The notes under the pieces were generated by a model. That model saw only the letters and a program-made list of their open reading frames with translations. It did not search any database and was not told the origin of the DNA. From the NCBI GenBank assembly GCA_017860575.1, contig JAGDMS010000004.1, positions 1 to 40,342 on the forward strand: a DNA stretch of 40,342 nucleotides, written 5' to 3'. Position 1 is the stretch's first letter. Every line of letters begins with the position of its first letter. A program made the position numbers and the translations under genes. This DNA is from Deltaproteobacteria bacterium (lineage in GTDB: Bacteria; Desulfobacterota; Binatia; HRBIN30). Of the stretch, positions 25,347 through 34,224 are shown one piece after another.

Positions 25347-26627
25347 TCACGCCGCGCGTGCCGCGACGGCCGACTGCAGCTCGATCAGTGTAATTTCGCG
25401 CGGCGTATTCAGCCGAATGCGCTGGCCGGTTACCCCGAGCCCGCAATTGACATAGAGGTAGCTGCCCTCACGGTGGTACAGCCCGCGATCGAAGGGCGTG
25501 ATGAATTCCGCGAGATTACGAATGCGGCCGTTGAACCATGGCACCCCGATCTGGCCACCGTGAGTGTGGCCGGCCAGGGTCAGATCGACGCCCAGTGCGG
25601 CTGCTTGTGGGAAGACATCCGGACGATGCGAGAGGAGCAGGACCGGTTCGCGCGCAGGCCCCGCGAGCGCCGTGTCGAGGTACGGGACCCGCACCAGGCC
25701 GCGTGCCCAGTCGCGTCCATGGTCGTCGAGCCCGATCACGTGCAAACGGGTGCCGTTGATGTTGATCGCGGTGTGCTGATCCCGGAGTACGGTGAAGGAC
25801 GTGAGGCGACGTAGCGCGGCCGCGACACGATCGGCGCCGGCATAGTGATCATGGTTCCCAAGGATCGCGAACACTCCGTAGCGGGCACGTAATCCGCCGA
25901 GTACGGGGAAGAACGTCTCCAAATCTGCGGCGGGGGAGTCCGCGATGTCGCCGGTGATGCAGATGACATCCGGCGCGAGGTCATTGACGCGGGCCACGAA
26001 GCGCTCGAGTTGGGCGTGATCGATGTTCCGGCCAACATGGATGTCGCTGATCTGCGTGATGCGCAAGCCGCTCCACGACGACGGGCAGTTGCGCAAAGCA
26101 AGGACCAGGTGTCGGACCCGTAGACGGAGTTGTCCAAGCGTGTACCCATACGCGAACGCGATGGTAATGGCCGCCATACCTACGTTGGCGACCCAGCCGA
26201 AGGTGCTGTCGAGGTCGGGGCCGATCTCGAGGTGGGGGTGATGGCGGGTGCGGGCTTCAACGGCAATTGCGCCGACCACCACCTTGGCGGCGACCCACAA
26301 CAGATCGGTGCAGAGGAGAAAGAGGACGCAGAAGAGGCAGGTGAAGGCAAGGGCGTAATAGAACCGCGGCATACTCCCCACGGGATTGTGGTTGCACCGC
26401 TGCTGGTGCGCGCGCTGCGCCAGATAGCGGTTGAAGAGGAATATACCCAGAGGTGCCACCAGATGTGCGAGCGGCGGTAGCGACCGGACGCTGCGGAAGA
26501 CATGCGCAAGGACAATCCATTCGGCGACGCTCACAGCGCACAGCAGCAGGCGAAAGAAATTGCTGAAGCACGCCTGCACCAGCTGCCCCTGCAGGCGACG
26601 GAGCGTCGACAGTTCCATTTTTTGCAT
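25347..26627 (-). CDS. Membrane-bound calcineurin-like metallophosphoesterase (YkuE type)
   Basis: 426 residues from the ATG at 26627; a GTG at 26714 would add 29 residues and neither start has a clear ribosome binding site. Four N-terminal membrane helices (about 20-180) precede the phosphoesterase domain with all metal motifs: QISDIHVGR, CITGDIAD, ILGNHDHY, LLSHRPD and AGHTHGGQ. Related proteins are twin-arginine or membrane-anchored phosphodiesterases of unclear substrate. Divergent from infC. Confidence 0.88.
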   Translation of the reverse strand: MQKMELSTLRRLQGQLVQACFSNFFRLLLCAVSVAEWIVLAHVFRSVRSLPPLAHLVAPLGIFLFNRYLAQRAHQQRCNHNPVGSMPRFYYALAFTCLFCVLFLLCTDLLWVAAKVVVGAIAVEARTRHHPHLEIGPDLDSTFGWVANVGMAAITIAFAYGYTLGQLRLRVRHLVLALRNCPSSWSGLRITQISDIHVGRNIDHAQLERFVARVNDLAPDVICITGDIADSPAADLETFFPVLGGLRARYGVFAILGNHDHYAGADRVAAALRRLTSFTVLRDQHTAININGTRLHVIGLDDHGRDWARGLVRVPYLDTALAGPAREPVLLLSHRPDVFPQAAALGVDLTLAGHTHGGQIGVPWFNGRIRNLAEFITPFDRGLYHREGSYLYVNCGLGVTGQRIRLNTPREITLIELQSAVAARAA

Positions 26628-26772
26628 GAGCAGGATGAAGCGTAGCGGAAGTGTTGCGGCTTGGCCAGCTGCCAATGGCAGGCGGGAGGGGCGCTGCGCG
26701 CCATTGTCTCCCACGCCCGACCAGTGTAAGGTAAGGTCGCTCTGGCAAGGAGCGTAGAAAGAAGGAGGTCAT

Positions 26773-27411
26773 TTGGCGTTTCGCGGAAGAGGCCCTCGGT
26801 TTGTCCCACCCCCACCGGATGCACATCGCATCAATCGTCACATTCGTGTCCCGCAGGTCCGCTTGGTTGGCGCAGACGGAAGCCAACTCGGAATCGTGCC
26901 AATCGAGGACGCATTGCGGCGGGCGGAGGAGGCGCAGCTCGATCTGGTCGAGGTGGCACCGGCCGCACAGCCGCCAGTCTGCCGCATCCTCGACTACGGG
27001 AAGTTCAAGTACCAGCAGCACAAGAAGGAGGCCGAGGCGCGGCGCAAGCAGGCGACGACGACGGTGAAGGAACTGCGGCTGGGCTATCGCACGGATGTGG
27101 GTGACCTGGAGCGGCAGATCCAAAAAGCGCGCGAGTTCCTCGTGGAGGGGGATCGGGTGAAGTTTTCCTTGCGCTTTCGCGGCCGCGAAATGGCCTATCA
27201 GAACCTTGGGCGTGAGAAACTGACCAAGGTGTGCGAGGCGTTGAGCGATGTCGCAACCGTGGAAGGCACGCCGCGCATGGAAGGGCGCCTGATGGGCGTC
27301 GTGCTGGCACCGGGTGTCAAGAAGAAGGCCGCCAAGCCGGCTCCGCCCCGGCAAGAGCCCCCCAGGGAGGCTCCACCGCCTGGACCTTCGGGCGGTGCAA
27401 CACCTGCCTGA
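26773..27411 (+). CDS. infC: Translation initiation factor IF-3
   Basis: 212 residues. N-domain (INRHIRVPQVRLVGADGSQLGIVPIEDAL), linker (YGKFKYQQHKKEAEARRKQ) and C-domain (KELRLGYRTDVGDLERQIQKAREFL, VKFSLRFRGREMAY) as usual, then a Pro/Lys-rich tail of about 30 residues. The start is TTG, 4 nt after a near-perfect AAGGAGGT. Rare starts are characteristic of infC, where IF-3 represses its own translation (AUU in E. coli). The usual followers rpmI and rplT are absent; the next gene is convergent purN. Confidence 0.95.
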   Translation: MAFRGRGPRFVPPPPDAHRINRHIRVPQVRLVGADGSQLGIVPIEDALRRAEEAQLDLVEVAPAAQPPVCRILDYGKFKYQQHKKEAEARRKQATTTVKELRLGYRTDVGDLERQIQKAREFLVEGDRVKFSLRFRGREMAYQNLGREKLTKVCEALSDVATVEGTPRMEGRLMGVVLAPGVKKKAAKPAPPRQEPPREAPPPGPSGGATPA

Positions 27412-27414
27412 GGG

Positions 27415-27472
27415 GGGCTTGGGGGCTTGCGTCGTGGCCTGTTGGCCCTCACGCCCACAAGCCCACAAGCCC
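27415..27472. terminator. Long inverted repeat between convergent infC and purN
   Basis: GGGCTTGGGGGCTTG (27415-27429) pairs with CAAGCCCACAAGCCC (27458-27472) with one mismatch, continuing inward through GCG/CGC and GGCC/GGCC around a TGTT loop. The position between convergent genes suggests a bidirectional terminator, although T-tracts are lacking. Confidence 0.5.
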
Positions 27473-27496
27473 ACAGGCCCTCAAGCCCTCAAGCCC
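27457..27496. repeat. Five tandem copies of an 8-bp unit, (A/T)CA(A/G)GCCC
   Basis: Consecutive ACAAGCCC, ACAAGCCC, ACAGGCCC, TCAAGCCC, TCAAGCCC. The first two form the right arm of the inverted repeat, and the last copy contains the purN stop codon. Confidence 0.8.
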
Positions 27497-28154
27497 TCCT
27501 CACCCGCACCCTCCGGCCGACGATCTCCAGTCGGCCTTCGGCCCAGAGGCGGATCGCCTCGGGATACAGCGCATTCTCGAGTTCGTGCACGCGCGCGGCG
27601 AGCGTTTCCGGCGTATCGTCATCGAGGACGGGGACGGCACCTTGGAGGATGATCGGCCCAGTGTCGTACTGCTCATCCGCAAAGTGGATGGTGCAGCCGC
27701 TGATTTTCACGCCGGTCTCCAGCGCGGCACGATGTACTTTCTCCCCGTAGTATCCCTTACCGCAGAACGCGGGAATGAGGGCAGGATGAACATTGAGCAC
27801 GCGGCCGCTGTAGCGGCCGCGCAGCTGAAACGGGGACAGAAAACCGGCGAGTACGATCAGATCGAAGGCATAGCGATCGAGGGCTTCGTGGAGGGCGTCA
27901 TTGAAGGAATCGAGGTCGCTGAATTCCTTCCGCGGAACGACCACGGTCGGGATACCCGCCTGCTGTGCCCGTTCCACGCCTCGTACGCCGGGACGTGAAC
28001 TGATGGCCACCACGATCCGCGCCGCTAAGCGGCCGTCCGCGATGCGGTCGATGAGGTTCTGCAGCGTGGTCCCGCCGCCGGACAGCAGCACGGCGAGCCG
28101 GACCGGTGCCGCCGGCGCAATGGGCGGTGCAGCGCTCGAGGGGGGGGTGCTCAT
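27489..28154 (-). CDS. purN: Phosphoribosylglycinamide formyltransferase
   Basis: 221 residues. An extra Pro/Ala N-terminal leader of about 17 residues, then VRLAVLLSGGGTTLQNLID (phosphate-binding loop), catalytic Asn-His in VLNVHPALIPAF, and Asp in QYDTGPIILQ. It transfers a formyl group from 10-formyl-THF to GAR in purine synthesis. GAGAGG lies 9 nt before the ATG. It follows cofE after 84 bp on the same strand; no purM is adjacent. The last codons lie in the tandem octamer repeat. Confidence 0.95.
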   Translation of the reverse strand: MSTPPSSAAPPIAPAAPVRLAVLLSGGGTTLQNLIDRIADGRLAARIVVAISSRPGVRGVERAQQAGIPTVVVPRKEFSDLDSFNDALHEALDRYAFDLIVLAGFLSPFQLRGRYSGRVLNVHPALIPAFCGKGYYGEKVHRAALETGVKISGCTIHFADEQYDTGPIILQGAVPVLDDDTPETLAARVHELENALYPEAIRLWAEGRLEIVGRRVRVRRA

Positions 28155-28238
28155 GGGCGGTCGCCTCTCATCCTCGAGGGGCGTTGCATCAAGAAATCCG
28201 CATCGACGCGCATGTCACGTGTCTCCTGACGCACAGTG

Positions 28239-28991
28239 CTAACGGAACAGATCGAACTCAGCGGCGCGGATGAGGTGCCGGCCGCTACCCTCAGCCGGGG
28301 TGAAGTCGTACCCGCGGACCAGTGCGGCGGGGATGCCATCCCCTTTGCGCATGACGAGACCAGCGGCGGCGGCCAGGGCGTCGGCCTGCGCCATCACGGT
28401 GTGATGCAGTTCACGGCCGTTCAGGTCGTGTTGCCCGCGCAGGTCGAGAATGCCGTTCATGCCGGCGACACCGATGGCGAAATCGACTAAGCCCTCACGC
28501 CACGGGCGACCAAACGTGTCGGTGATCAACACGGCGACGCCTCCGCGCGCCCGCCGCTCGAAGGCCGCGCGCAGGCGCTGTGCTGAGGCGTCGGGGTCCA
28601 ACGGCAGGAGCACGACGGCGTGCGGTGCCAGGCTGTTCGACTCGTCGACTCCGGCGTTCGCGCAAATCCAGCCGGGGCCCGTTTCGGTAATGAGGTGTCC
28701 GCGGTCCATTCTCACGATGCGGCGCGTTTCCCGCAGCACAACCTCGACGATGCGAGGGTCCTTGCCAGTCGTTTGCGCGGCGAGCGTGCGCGCGAAGGTC
28801 GATGGCGTGACGCTGTTGAGATCGACGATGCGTCCTTCCGCCTTTGACACGACCTTCTGGCAGACGACGACAATGTCGCCCGCGCCAAGGGTCAATCCGG
28901 CGGCGTCCAAGGAAGACAACAGCAGCGCCGCAAGGTCGTTCCCAGGCTGAATGCTCGGCACGCCAGGGATCGGGGTGATCGAGATGGTCAT
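28239..28991 (-). CDS. cofE: Coenzyme F420-0:L-glutamate ligase
   Basis: 250 residues, the single-domain form without the FMN-binding domain found in actinobacterial FbiB. Family motifs: ITPIPGVPSIQPGNDLAALL, DIVVVCQKVVSKAEGR, GWICANAGVDESNS, VLITDTFGRPWREGLVDFAIG and AAGLVMRKGDGIPAALVRGY. It adds glutamates to F420-0 with GTP. ATGA overlap with cofD (4 bp). Confidence 0.95.
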   Translation of the reverse strand: MTISITPIPGVPSIQPGNDLAALLLSSLDAAGLTLGAGDIVVVCQKVVSKAEGRIVDLNSVTPSTFARTLAAQTTGKDPRIVEVVLRETRRIVRMDRGHLITETGPGWICANAGVDESNSLAPHAVVLLPLDPDASAQRLRAAFERRARGGVAVLITDTFGRPWREGLVDFAIGVAGMNGILDLRGQHDLNGRELHHTVMAQADALAAAAGLVMRKGDGIPAALVRGYDFTPAEGSGRHLIRAAEFDLFR

Positions 28992-29932
28992 TGGCGGAGT
29001 TCGGAAAGGACGGTGGCCGCCAATCGCCGCGACGCTGCCGCATTGGTCATAAGGGTGTCGGTGACGACCGGACGCAGGCCCAGTGCGGCGATGCGCGGCG
29101 CGAGTGCGGCGTCACGCTGGTCGATGACGAAGAGGTCGGCCAGGTTCCGGTACAGCCGGGCCACGCCCACGGGCGAGACCTCGTGGCCAAGCCCGGTGAG
29201 CATGTGATGCAAGGGGCCCTTTACCGGGGCGCCGGCGATGATCGGACTGACGGCGGCGATGCGGGCGCGGCGGGCGGTCAGGACCGCGCGCATGCTGGGA
29301 AGGGCGAGGATCGGTCCGATGCTGACGAGTGGATTGCTCGGGGGGATGATGACATTGGTGGCCTGCCGGAGCGCCCGCAGGGCGGCGGGGACCGGGCGGG
29401 CCGCCCGGGCGCCACGGAAGCGGATGCCGGTGACGCGGCCGCGGCCGCCACCGTGGACGAGATAGCGTTGGAAGGGCAGGGAACCACGCTCCGCGACTTC
29501 GACGACCGTGCGAACGGGGGCGTCGCACATCGGCAGGATCGTGGCGCGCACGCCATACGCACGCGCGATGGCCGCGGTCACCGCCGTCAGCGTCTGACCG
29601 CGGTGCAGCGCGTCGGTGCGGAAGATGTGTGTCGCCAGGTCCTGGTCGCCCAGGCGGAACCAGGTTTCATCGTAGAAGCGCGCCAACGTCGTCAAGGAGG
29701 TGAAGCGGTCGCCCCGAATCCCCCAGCCGGGCAGCGCGTTGACCACGCCCGCCAATGTGTAGATCACCGTATCCACATCCGGCGACACGTGTAACCCAAA
29801 GAAGGTCTCGTCGTCGCCGGTGTTGACGATGACGGTGAGGTTCCGCGGATCAAGAAGCGAACTGAGGCCCCGTAGAAAGCGCGCCGCGCCCACTCCGCCA
29901 GCCAGTACCGTCACTCGCTCCGTGCGCTTCAT
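28988..29932 (-). CDS. cofD: 2-phospho-L-lactate (or phosphoenolpyruvate) transferase CofD
   Basis: 314 residues from the ATG at 29932, which has AAGG 9 nt upstream; the track start at 29950 has none. VTVLAGGVGAARFLRGL, NTGDDETFFGLHVSPDVDTV, and PSNPLVSIGPILALP identify CofD. It transfers the phospho-lactyl or phosphoenolpyruvyl group from its GDP-activated donor to Fo, giving F420-0 or dehydro-F420-0. The start lies 83 bp inside the cofH frame, a long overlap. Confidence 0.94.
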   Translation of the reverse strand: MKRTERVTVLAGGVGAARFLRGLSSLLDPRNLTVIVNTGDDETFFGLHVSPDVDTVIYTLAGVVNALPGWGIRGDRFTSLTTLARFYDETWFRLGDQDLATHIFRTDALHRGQTLTAVTAAIARAYGVRATILPMCDAPVRTVVEVAERGSLPFQRYLVHGGGRGRVTGIRFRGARAARPVPAALRALRQATNVIIPPSNPLVSIGPILALPSMRAVLTARRARIAAVSPIIAGAPVKGPLHHMLTGLGHEVSPVGVARLYRNLADLFVIDQRDAALAPRIAALGLRPVVTDTLMTNAAASRRLAATVLSELRQ

Positions 29933-31094
29933 GTCCCGAGACCTTGCCATATGTCGTTGTCCGCTGTTGCGGGATGCGGCCGGCGGCTTCGATGAGCGCG
30001 CGGATGCGCTCCGCCGGCAGATACTCGCCCGCGTCGGCGCCTGCCGATTTGGAAATTTGTTCCTCCATCAGCGTCCCACCGAAGTCATTGCAGCCGGTAT
30101 GCAAACTCAATTTTGCCAACTCCGTGCCGAGCTTGACCCACGAGGTTTGGATATTGTCGATCGCCCCCCGCAGCATCAGGCGCGAGACTGCGTACAGCCG
30201 CAGGTCGATGTGGCCTTGCGGTGTGGGGGTGACGAGGCCCTTCCGGTACAGCGTCGTGTACGTGTGAATGAACCGCAGCGGCACGAACTCCGTGAAGCCG
30301 CCGGTGTCCCGCTGGATGGAGCGCAGGAGCTCGATGTGACGGACGATGTGCTCGGGCTTTTCGACGTGGCCGTACATGAGAGTGGATGTCGTCGGGACGC
30401 CGAGGCGATGGGCCGTGGTGATGATTTCGACCCAGGTGCGCACGTCCACCTTCTTGTGGCTGAGGATTTCGCGCACCTCATCATCGAGGATTTCAGCCGC
30501 CGTGCCGGGGATGGTATCGAGACCGGCGTCCTTGAGCATGCAGATATAGTCCCCATAGTTCATGCCGGTCCGCCGGGCGCCATACATGATCTCCATCGGT
30601 GAAAAGGCGTGGATGTGCATGGCGGGGAAGCGGGATTTGATCGCGCGGAGAAGGTCGCGGTAGTGGAAGGCGTCCATTTCCGGGTTGATGCCGCCCTGCA
30701 TGCAGACTTCGGTCGCGCCGCGATCCACCGCCTCCTGGACCTTGTCGAGCACCTGCGCGATATCATCCGTGTGGGCCTCCGCGTCGTTGCGGTGGTGGGC
30801 GAAGGCGCAAAACTGGCAGCCAACGAAACACACGTTGGTGAAGTTGATGTTGCGATTGACGATGTAGGTCACCACGGGGCCGATATCGACGGCGCGGACG
30901 AAGTCGGCCGTGCGCAGCAGGGCGAGGAGGTCATGCCCCTCCGTGTGCAGCAGCCGGACCCCGTCTTCGAAGGTGAGCTCGCGGGCGGCGAGCGCGCGCT
31001 CGAGGCTGGCGGCAACGTCGAGTTGCGCCGCGGCAATCAGCGCCTCGAGCGGGCGGCTGTCACTGAGCAGGTCGGGGAGATGCTCTCTCAACAT
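29850..31094 (-). CDS. cofH: Fo synthase subunit 2, CofH (radical SAM tyrosine-ribityluracil transferase)
   Basis: 414 residues. Radical SAM CxxxCxxC in NVCFVGCQFCAFAHHRND, then MQGGINPEMDAFHYRDLL, HAFSPMEIMYGARRTG, and a C-terminal region ending RIPQQRTTTYG, where the family normally stops. The last ~29 residues (from KVSGHEAHG) lie in the cofD overlap and look non-homologous. It joins tyrosine to 5-amino-6-ribitylaminouracil. GGAGGAG 4 nt before the ATG; 7-bp overlap with cofG. Confidence 0.94.
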   Translation of the reverse strand: MLREHLPDLLSDSRPLEALIAAAQLDVAASLERALAARELTFEDGVRLLHTEGHDLLALLRTADFVRAVDIGPVVTYIVNRNINFTNVCFVGCQFCAFAHHRNDAEAHTDDIAQVLDKVQEAVDRGATEVCMQGGINPEMDAFHYRDLLRAIKSRFPAMHIHAFSPMEIMYGARRTGMNYGDYICMLKDAGLDTIPGTAAEILDDEVREILSHKKVDVRTWVEIITTAHRLGVPTTSTLMYGHVEKPEHIVRHIELLRSIQRDTGGFTEFVPLRFIHTYTTLYRKGLVTPTPQGHIDLRLYAVSRLMLRGAIDNIQTSWVKLGTELAKLSLHTGCNDFGGTLMEEQISKSAGADAGEYLPAERIRALIEAAGRIPQQRTTTYGKVSGHEAHGASDGTGWRSGRGALSTGPQFAS

Positions 31095-32299
31095 AACGCT
31101 CCTCCTCTAATGGCAGCATGCTGCGAGATCGCAACATGCATGGACGGCTCGAGAAAGCCGGGTCGCCCGATGTACTCCGTGTAGATCGGCAGGCGGGCTT
31201 CGAGCTGGAACCCTTCTTGGGCGCACGTGTCGGCCAGCGCGGAGACGTGCGGCCACGGCGCCTCGGGGTTGACGTAGTCGGGAGTCAGTGGAGAAATGCC
31301 CCCCCAGTCATTGATGCCGGCCGCCAGAAACAAGCGGTGATCGTACGGGCTGAGGTTGGGTGGCGCCTGGATGTTCATATCGCCCAACAGCAGGCGGGCC
31401 ACGGCAATGGTCTGGGCGATGTCGAGACTTTCCGGTTCCGGTGCTCCCGCCATCTTGGTGGTGGGCTTGGCGCGGAAGTTTTGAATGATCACTTCCTGTA
31501 TGTGTCCGTAGCACGTGTGCAGATCGCGGATCGCGGCGAGGCTGGCGACCCGCTCCGCCCGCGTTTCGCCGATGCCCAACAGGATGCCGGTGGTGAAGGG
31601 GATCTGCAATTCGCCCGCCTCGCGCAGCATCTGGAGACGTCGTTGCGGGTCCTTGTCGGGCGCGTGGAAATGCGCCTCGCCCTTGCGGCGTAGCCGCGGG
31701 CTGATGTTCTCGAGCATCAGTCCCATGCTCACGTTGACCGGCTTCAATCCCGTCATTTCCTCCCGGCTCATGACTCCCGCGTTGGTGTGCGGCAACAACC
31801 CTTCGTCCAAGGCGATTTCACACGCCTGGTGTACATACCCAATCGTGGTGGCGTGGCCAAGCGCCTGCAGTGTTTCACGGTAGGCACGAAAGGCTCGCTC
31901 CGGTTTGTCGCCGAGGCACATCAGCGCCTCGATGCAGCCCTGGGCGCGGCCGCTGCGGCAGCAGCCGCGGATCTCCTCCGGGCGCATCGTCCAGGCGTGC
32001 GGATCGTCGGGGTCGCTGCGAAACGTGCAATACGAGCAGCGGTCGCGGCAGAGATTGGTAACCGGCAGGAACACCTTCGGGGAATAGGTGACCACCGTGC
32101 CCTTCAGACGGGAACGCAGGTGTCCAGCCACCGCCAAAATGGCGCTGACGTCGTCTGGCGCGTCGGCTTCGATCAATATGCAGGCGTCAGCCTCGCGGAT
32201 GCGGATGCCCTCCAACGCTTGGTCCAGGAGGGCGCGGACGTCGGGGCGCGCACGGCGCAGGTATTCCGGAGCCATCGAGCCATCGACGATGCACGGCAT
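31088..32299 (-). CDS. cofG: Fo synthase subunit 1, CofG (radical SAM)
   Basis: 403 residues; alternative start MAPEYLRRA at 32275. Radical SAM motif in FLPVTNLCRDRCSYCTFR (CxxxCxxC), with TTGILLGIGETRAERVASL, NFRAKPTTKMAGAPEP and NDWGGISPLTPDYVNPEAPWP typical of CofG. Together with CofH it makes the deazaflavin Fo; the two are fused as FbiC in actinobacteria but separate here. First gene of the cof cluster. The 138 bp upstream shows no clear promoter. Confidence 0.95.
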   Translation of the reverse strand: MPCIVDGSMAPEYLRRARPDVRALLDQALEGIRIREADACILIEADAPDDVSAILAVAGHLRSRLKGTVVTYSPKVFLPVTNLCRDRCSYCTFRSDPDDPHAWTMRPEEIRGCCRSGRAQGCIEALMCLGDKPERAFRAYRETLQALGHATTIGYVHQACEIALDEGLLPHTNAGVMSREEMTGLKPVNVSMGLMLENISPRLRRKGEAHFHAPDKDPQRRLQMLREAGELQIPFTTGILLGIGETRAERVASLAAIRDLHTCYGHIQEVIIQNFRAKPTTKMAGAPEPESLDIAQTIAVARLLLGDMNIQAPPNLSPYDHRLFLAAGINDWGGISPLTPDYVNPEAPWPHVSALADTCAQEGFQLEARLPIYTEYIGRPGFLEPSMHVAISQHAAIRGGALC

Positions 32300-32437
32300 G
32301 AAATTTAGCTACCACAAACATCTGTGCTGAAATAGAGGGCGTGCGAAGGAATCTGGGTGCAGCGCTGCATCGCTCGGTCAAGAGGGGAAGTCCCGCGCCC
32401 CGCGGCGACCACGCACAGCAGGGACGAGTGGCGCAGG

Positions 32438-33121
32438 TCAACTGTGCGCGACGACGAACTCGCGCCGCACACGCAACGCCAGCAGGCCGTCCGCCTCGCG
32501 GTTCTCCTGAAGAAACTTGGCTACCGTTCCAAATTCGGACGGGTCGAAGATCTCAGCGCAGCGGTCCACCAGTTCCTGATAGGTCTCGTCGGGCATCGGC
32601 GCGATACTGACCGCCGGATCGTCGGCGTCGTCGAACGCGACGGACAGGTCGTCGGGGCGAACGTGGCTGATGACCTCGTGAACGAGCGAGACGAAGCGGT
32701 CGAGTGTCGTGAGGCGCAGGGCGTGCGGTTGAAACGTGCGATCGAGGCCACGGCGTAGGTCGTAGTCGTCGATCAATACCCTGGCGCTCGCCAGGTGCAG
32801 TGCCCCCGGCGCGAAGCGGTACGTACGCGGCTCGTCAATCGAGGTGCGGCTGCTGACCACCACGTAGGTCTGCTGGCCGTCGGTGGCTTCGAACGTAATG
32901 GCGGCCATCGGATCCCACAGCGGATGGTCGGACGAGGCTTCGGCACCGTGGCGTCGGAACCAGGCCAGCTGGTGCGTCTGGTGCTCGCCGATAAATTGCC
33001 CGAACGCGACGAGCGACTCGTTGGTTGCGTCGTCCGGCGGATTGGCCGCGGCGCAGACCGCTGGATGCAGCAGCCCGCAGTCACGACAGGCAACGAACAG
33101 CATGTTTCCCCCGGTGACCAT
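32438..33121 (-). CDS. Unknown protein with N-terminal cysteine cluster, coupled to a sensor kinase
   Basis: 227 residues (or 221 from ATG 33103, which has GGGGG 4 nt upstream). The N-terminus has CRDCGLLHPAVC, a possible zinc knuckle. The rest is acidic, with a segment WDPMAAITFEATDGQQTYVVVSSRTSIDEPRTY that looks beta-rich and a helical C-terminus. No family recognised. Its ATG overlaps the kinase stop by one base (TGATG), so the two are likely co-translated and may share a pathway. Confidence 0.7.
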   Translation of the reverse strand: MVTGGNMLFVACRDCGLLHPAVCAAANPPDDATNESLVAFGQFIGEHQTHQLAWFRRHGAEASSDHPLWDPMAAITFEATDGQQTYVVVSSRTSIDEPRTYRFAPGALHLASARVLIDDYDLRRGLDRTFQPHALRLTTLDRFVSLVHEVISHVRPDDLSVAFDDADDPAVSIAPMPDETYQELVDRCAEIFDPSEFGTVAKFLQENREADGLLALRVRREFVVAHS

Positions 33122-34224
33122 CAGTGCAGGAATGCGTTTGGACTGCCCGGCCGGGTTGGGATGGTTAACGTGACCCGGGTGCCGCGACCGCGTTCGCTAG
33201 CCACGTGTAATTGGCCGCCCATCAACTCCGTCAACCGCGTTGCGATGCGCAAACCCAAGCCAAGGCCTCGGTAGCGGCGCCGCGAGGAGGGATCCGCCTG
33301 GGACAGTCCCTCCATCACCCGGGAAATTTCGTCATGATCCATGCCGATGCCGGTGTCGGCAATTTCAATCTCGATGGCGGTGGTATGCGGCGCCCGCCGC
33401 GCCGCGATCGAGATCATGCCGCTCTGAGTGAACTTCACGGCATTGTCGAGCAGGGCCCAGAGGACCCGTTCCAGCTTCTCGGTGTCGGCGACCACGCTCA
33501 GGTCGGCAAGCGCGATGTCCACGCCCAGGAGCAAACCCTTTTCGGCGGCAGCCGGCTGAAACTTGTCGGCTGCGTGCCGGACGATCTCAGCGAGATCGGT
33601 GCGCTCCAAGTTGAGGGTCACGTCGCCGGAGTCGATGGCGGTGAGCAGCAACACGCTTTCCACCAGCGAGAGCAGTTCGGCGGAATTGGCCTGGATCCGC
33701 TCCAGGGCGCTGCGTTGATCCTCGTCCACCACCTTCTCGAGCTCTTCGGCGAGGATGGCGCTGTATCCGATGATCGCGCTCAAGGGGGTGCGCAACTCGT
33801 GCGACAGGTTTGCCAGGAAATCCTCCTTCATGCGGCGCGTGCGCTGGTTCGCCCGCCGCCGTGCCACCGCGCGGCGCACCAGATCGGAGATCTGCGGGAC
33901 GTCGAACGGCTTGGAAACATAGTCGAACACGCCCTGGCGCAGTCCGCGGATGGCGGAGTCGAGCGAACTGTACCCGGTGACGATGATCACCTCGACGTCA
34001 GGGTCGAAGGCCTTGATGTGCTCCATCACTTCCACGCCCGACATCACCGGCATACGGAGGTCCAACGTCACGACGTCGATGGGGGTTGAGCGGATGATGT
34101 CGAGCGCTTGCGGGCCGCTGCTCGCAGTGAAGACGTTGTAGGACGGCTTGAAAATCATTCGGAGTGATTCCGCCGGTCCCCGTTCGTCGTCGACGATCAG
34201 GAGGGATGCACGCTCTTCAACCAT
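33121..34224 (-). CDS. Receiver-domain histidine kinase (REC-HisKA-HATPase)
   Basis: 367 residues, soluble, with no membrane or PAS domain. Receiver domain about 6-120 with LLIVDDERGPAES, phospho-acceptor Asp55 (VTLDLRMP), Thr83 and Lys105 (SKPFD). HisKA with His142 in FLANLSHELRTPLSAIIGYS. HATPase about 245-355 with LLDNAVKFT, DTGIGM and YRGLGLGLRIATRL. N-terminal receiver kinases usually relay a signal from another kinase. GAGGTGAGGTGG precedes the ATG. Confidence 0.93.
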   Translation of the reverse strand: MVEERASLLIVDDERGPAESLRMIFKPSYNVFTASSGPQALDIIRSTPIDVVTLDLRMPVMSGVEVMEHIKAFDPDVEVIIVTGYSSLDSAIRGLRQGVFDYVSKPFDVPQISDLVRRAVARRRANQRTRRMKEDFLANLSHELRTPLSAIIGYSAILAEELEKVVDEDQRSALERIQANSAELLSLVESVLLLTAIDSGDVTLNLERTDLAEIVRHAADKFQPAAAEKGLLLGVDIALADLSVVADTEKLERVLWALLDNAVKFTQSGMISIAARRAPHTTAIEIEIADTGIGMDHDEISRVMEGLSQADPSSRRRYRGLGLGLRIATRLTELMGGQLHVASERGRGTRVTLTIPTRPGSPNAFLH

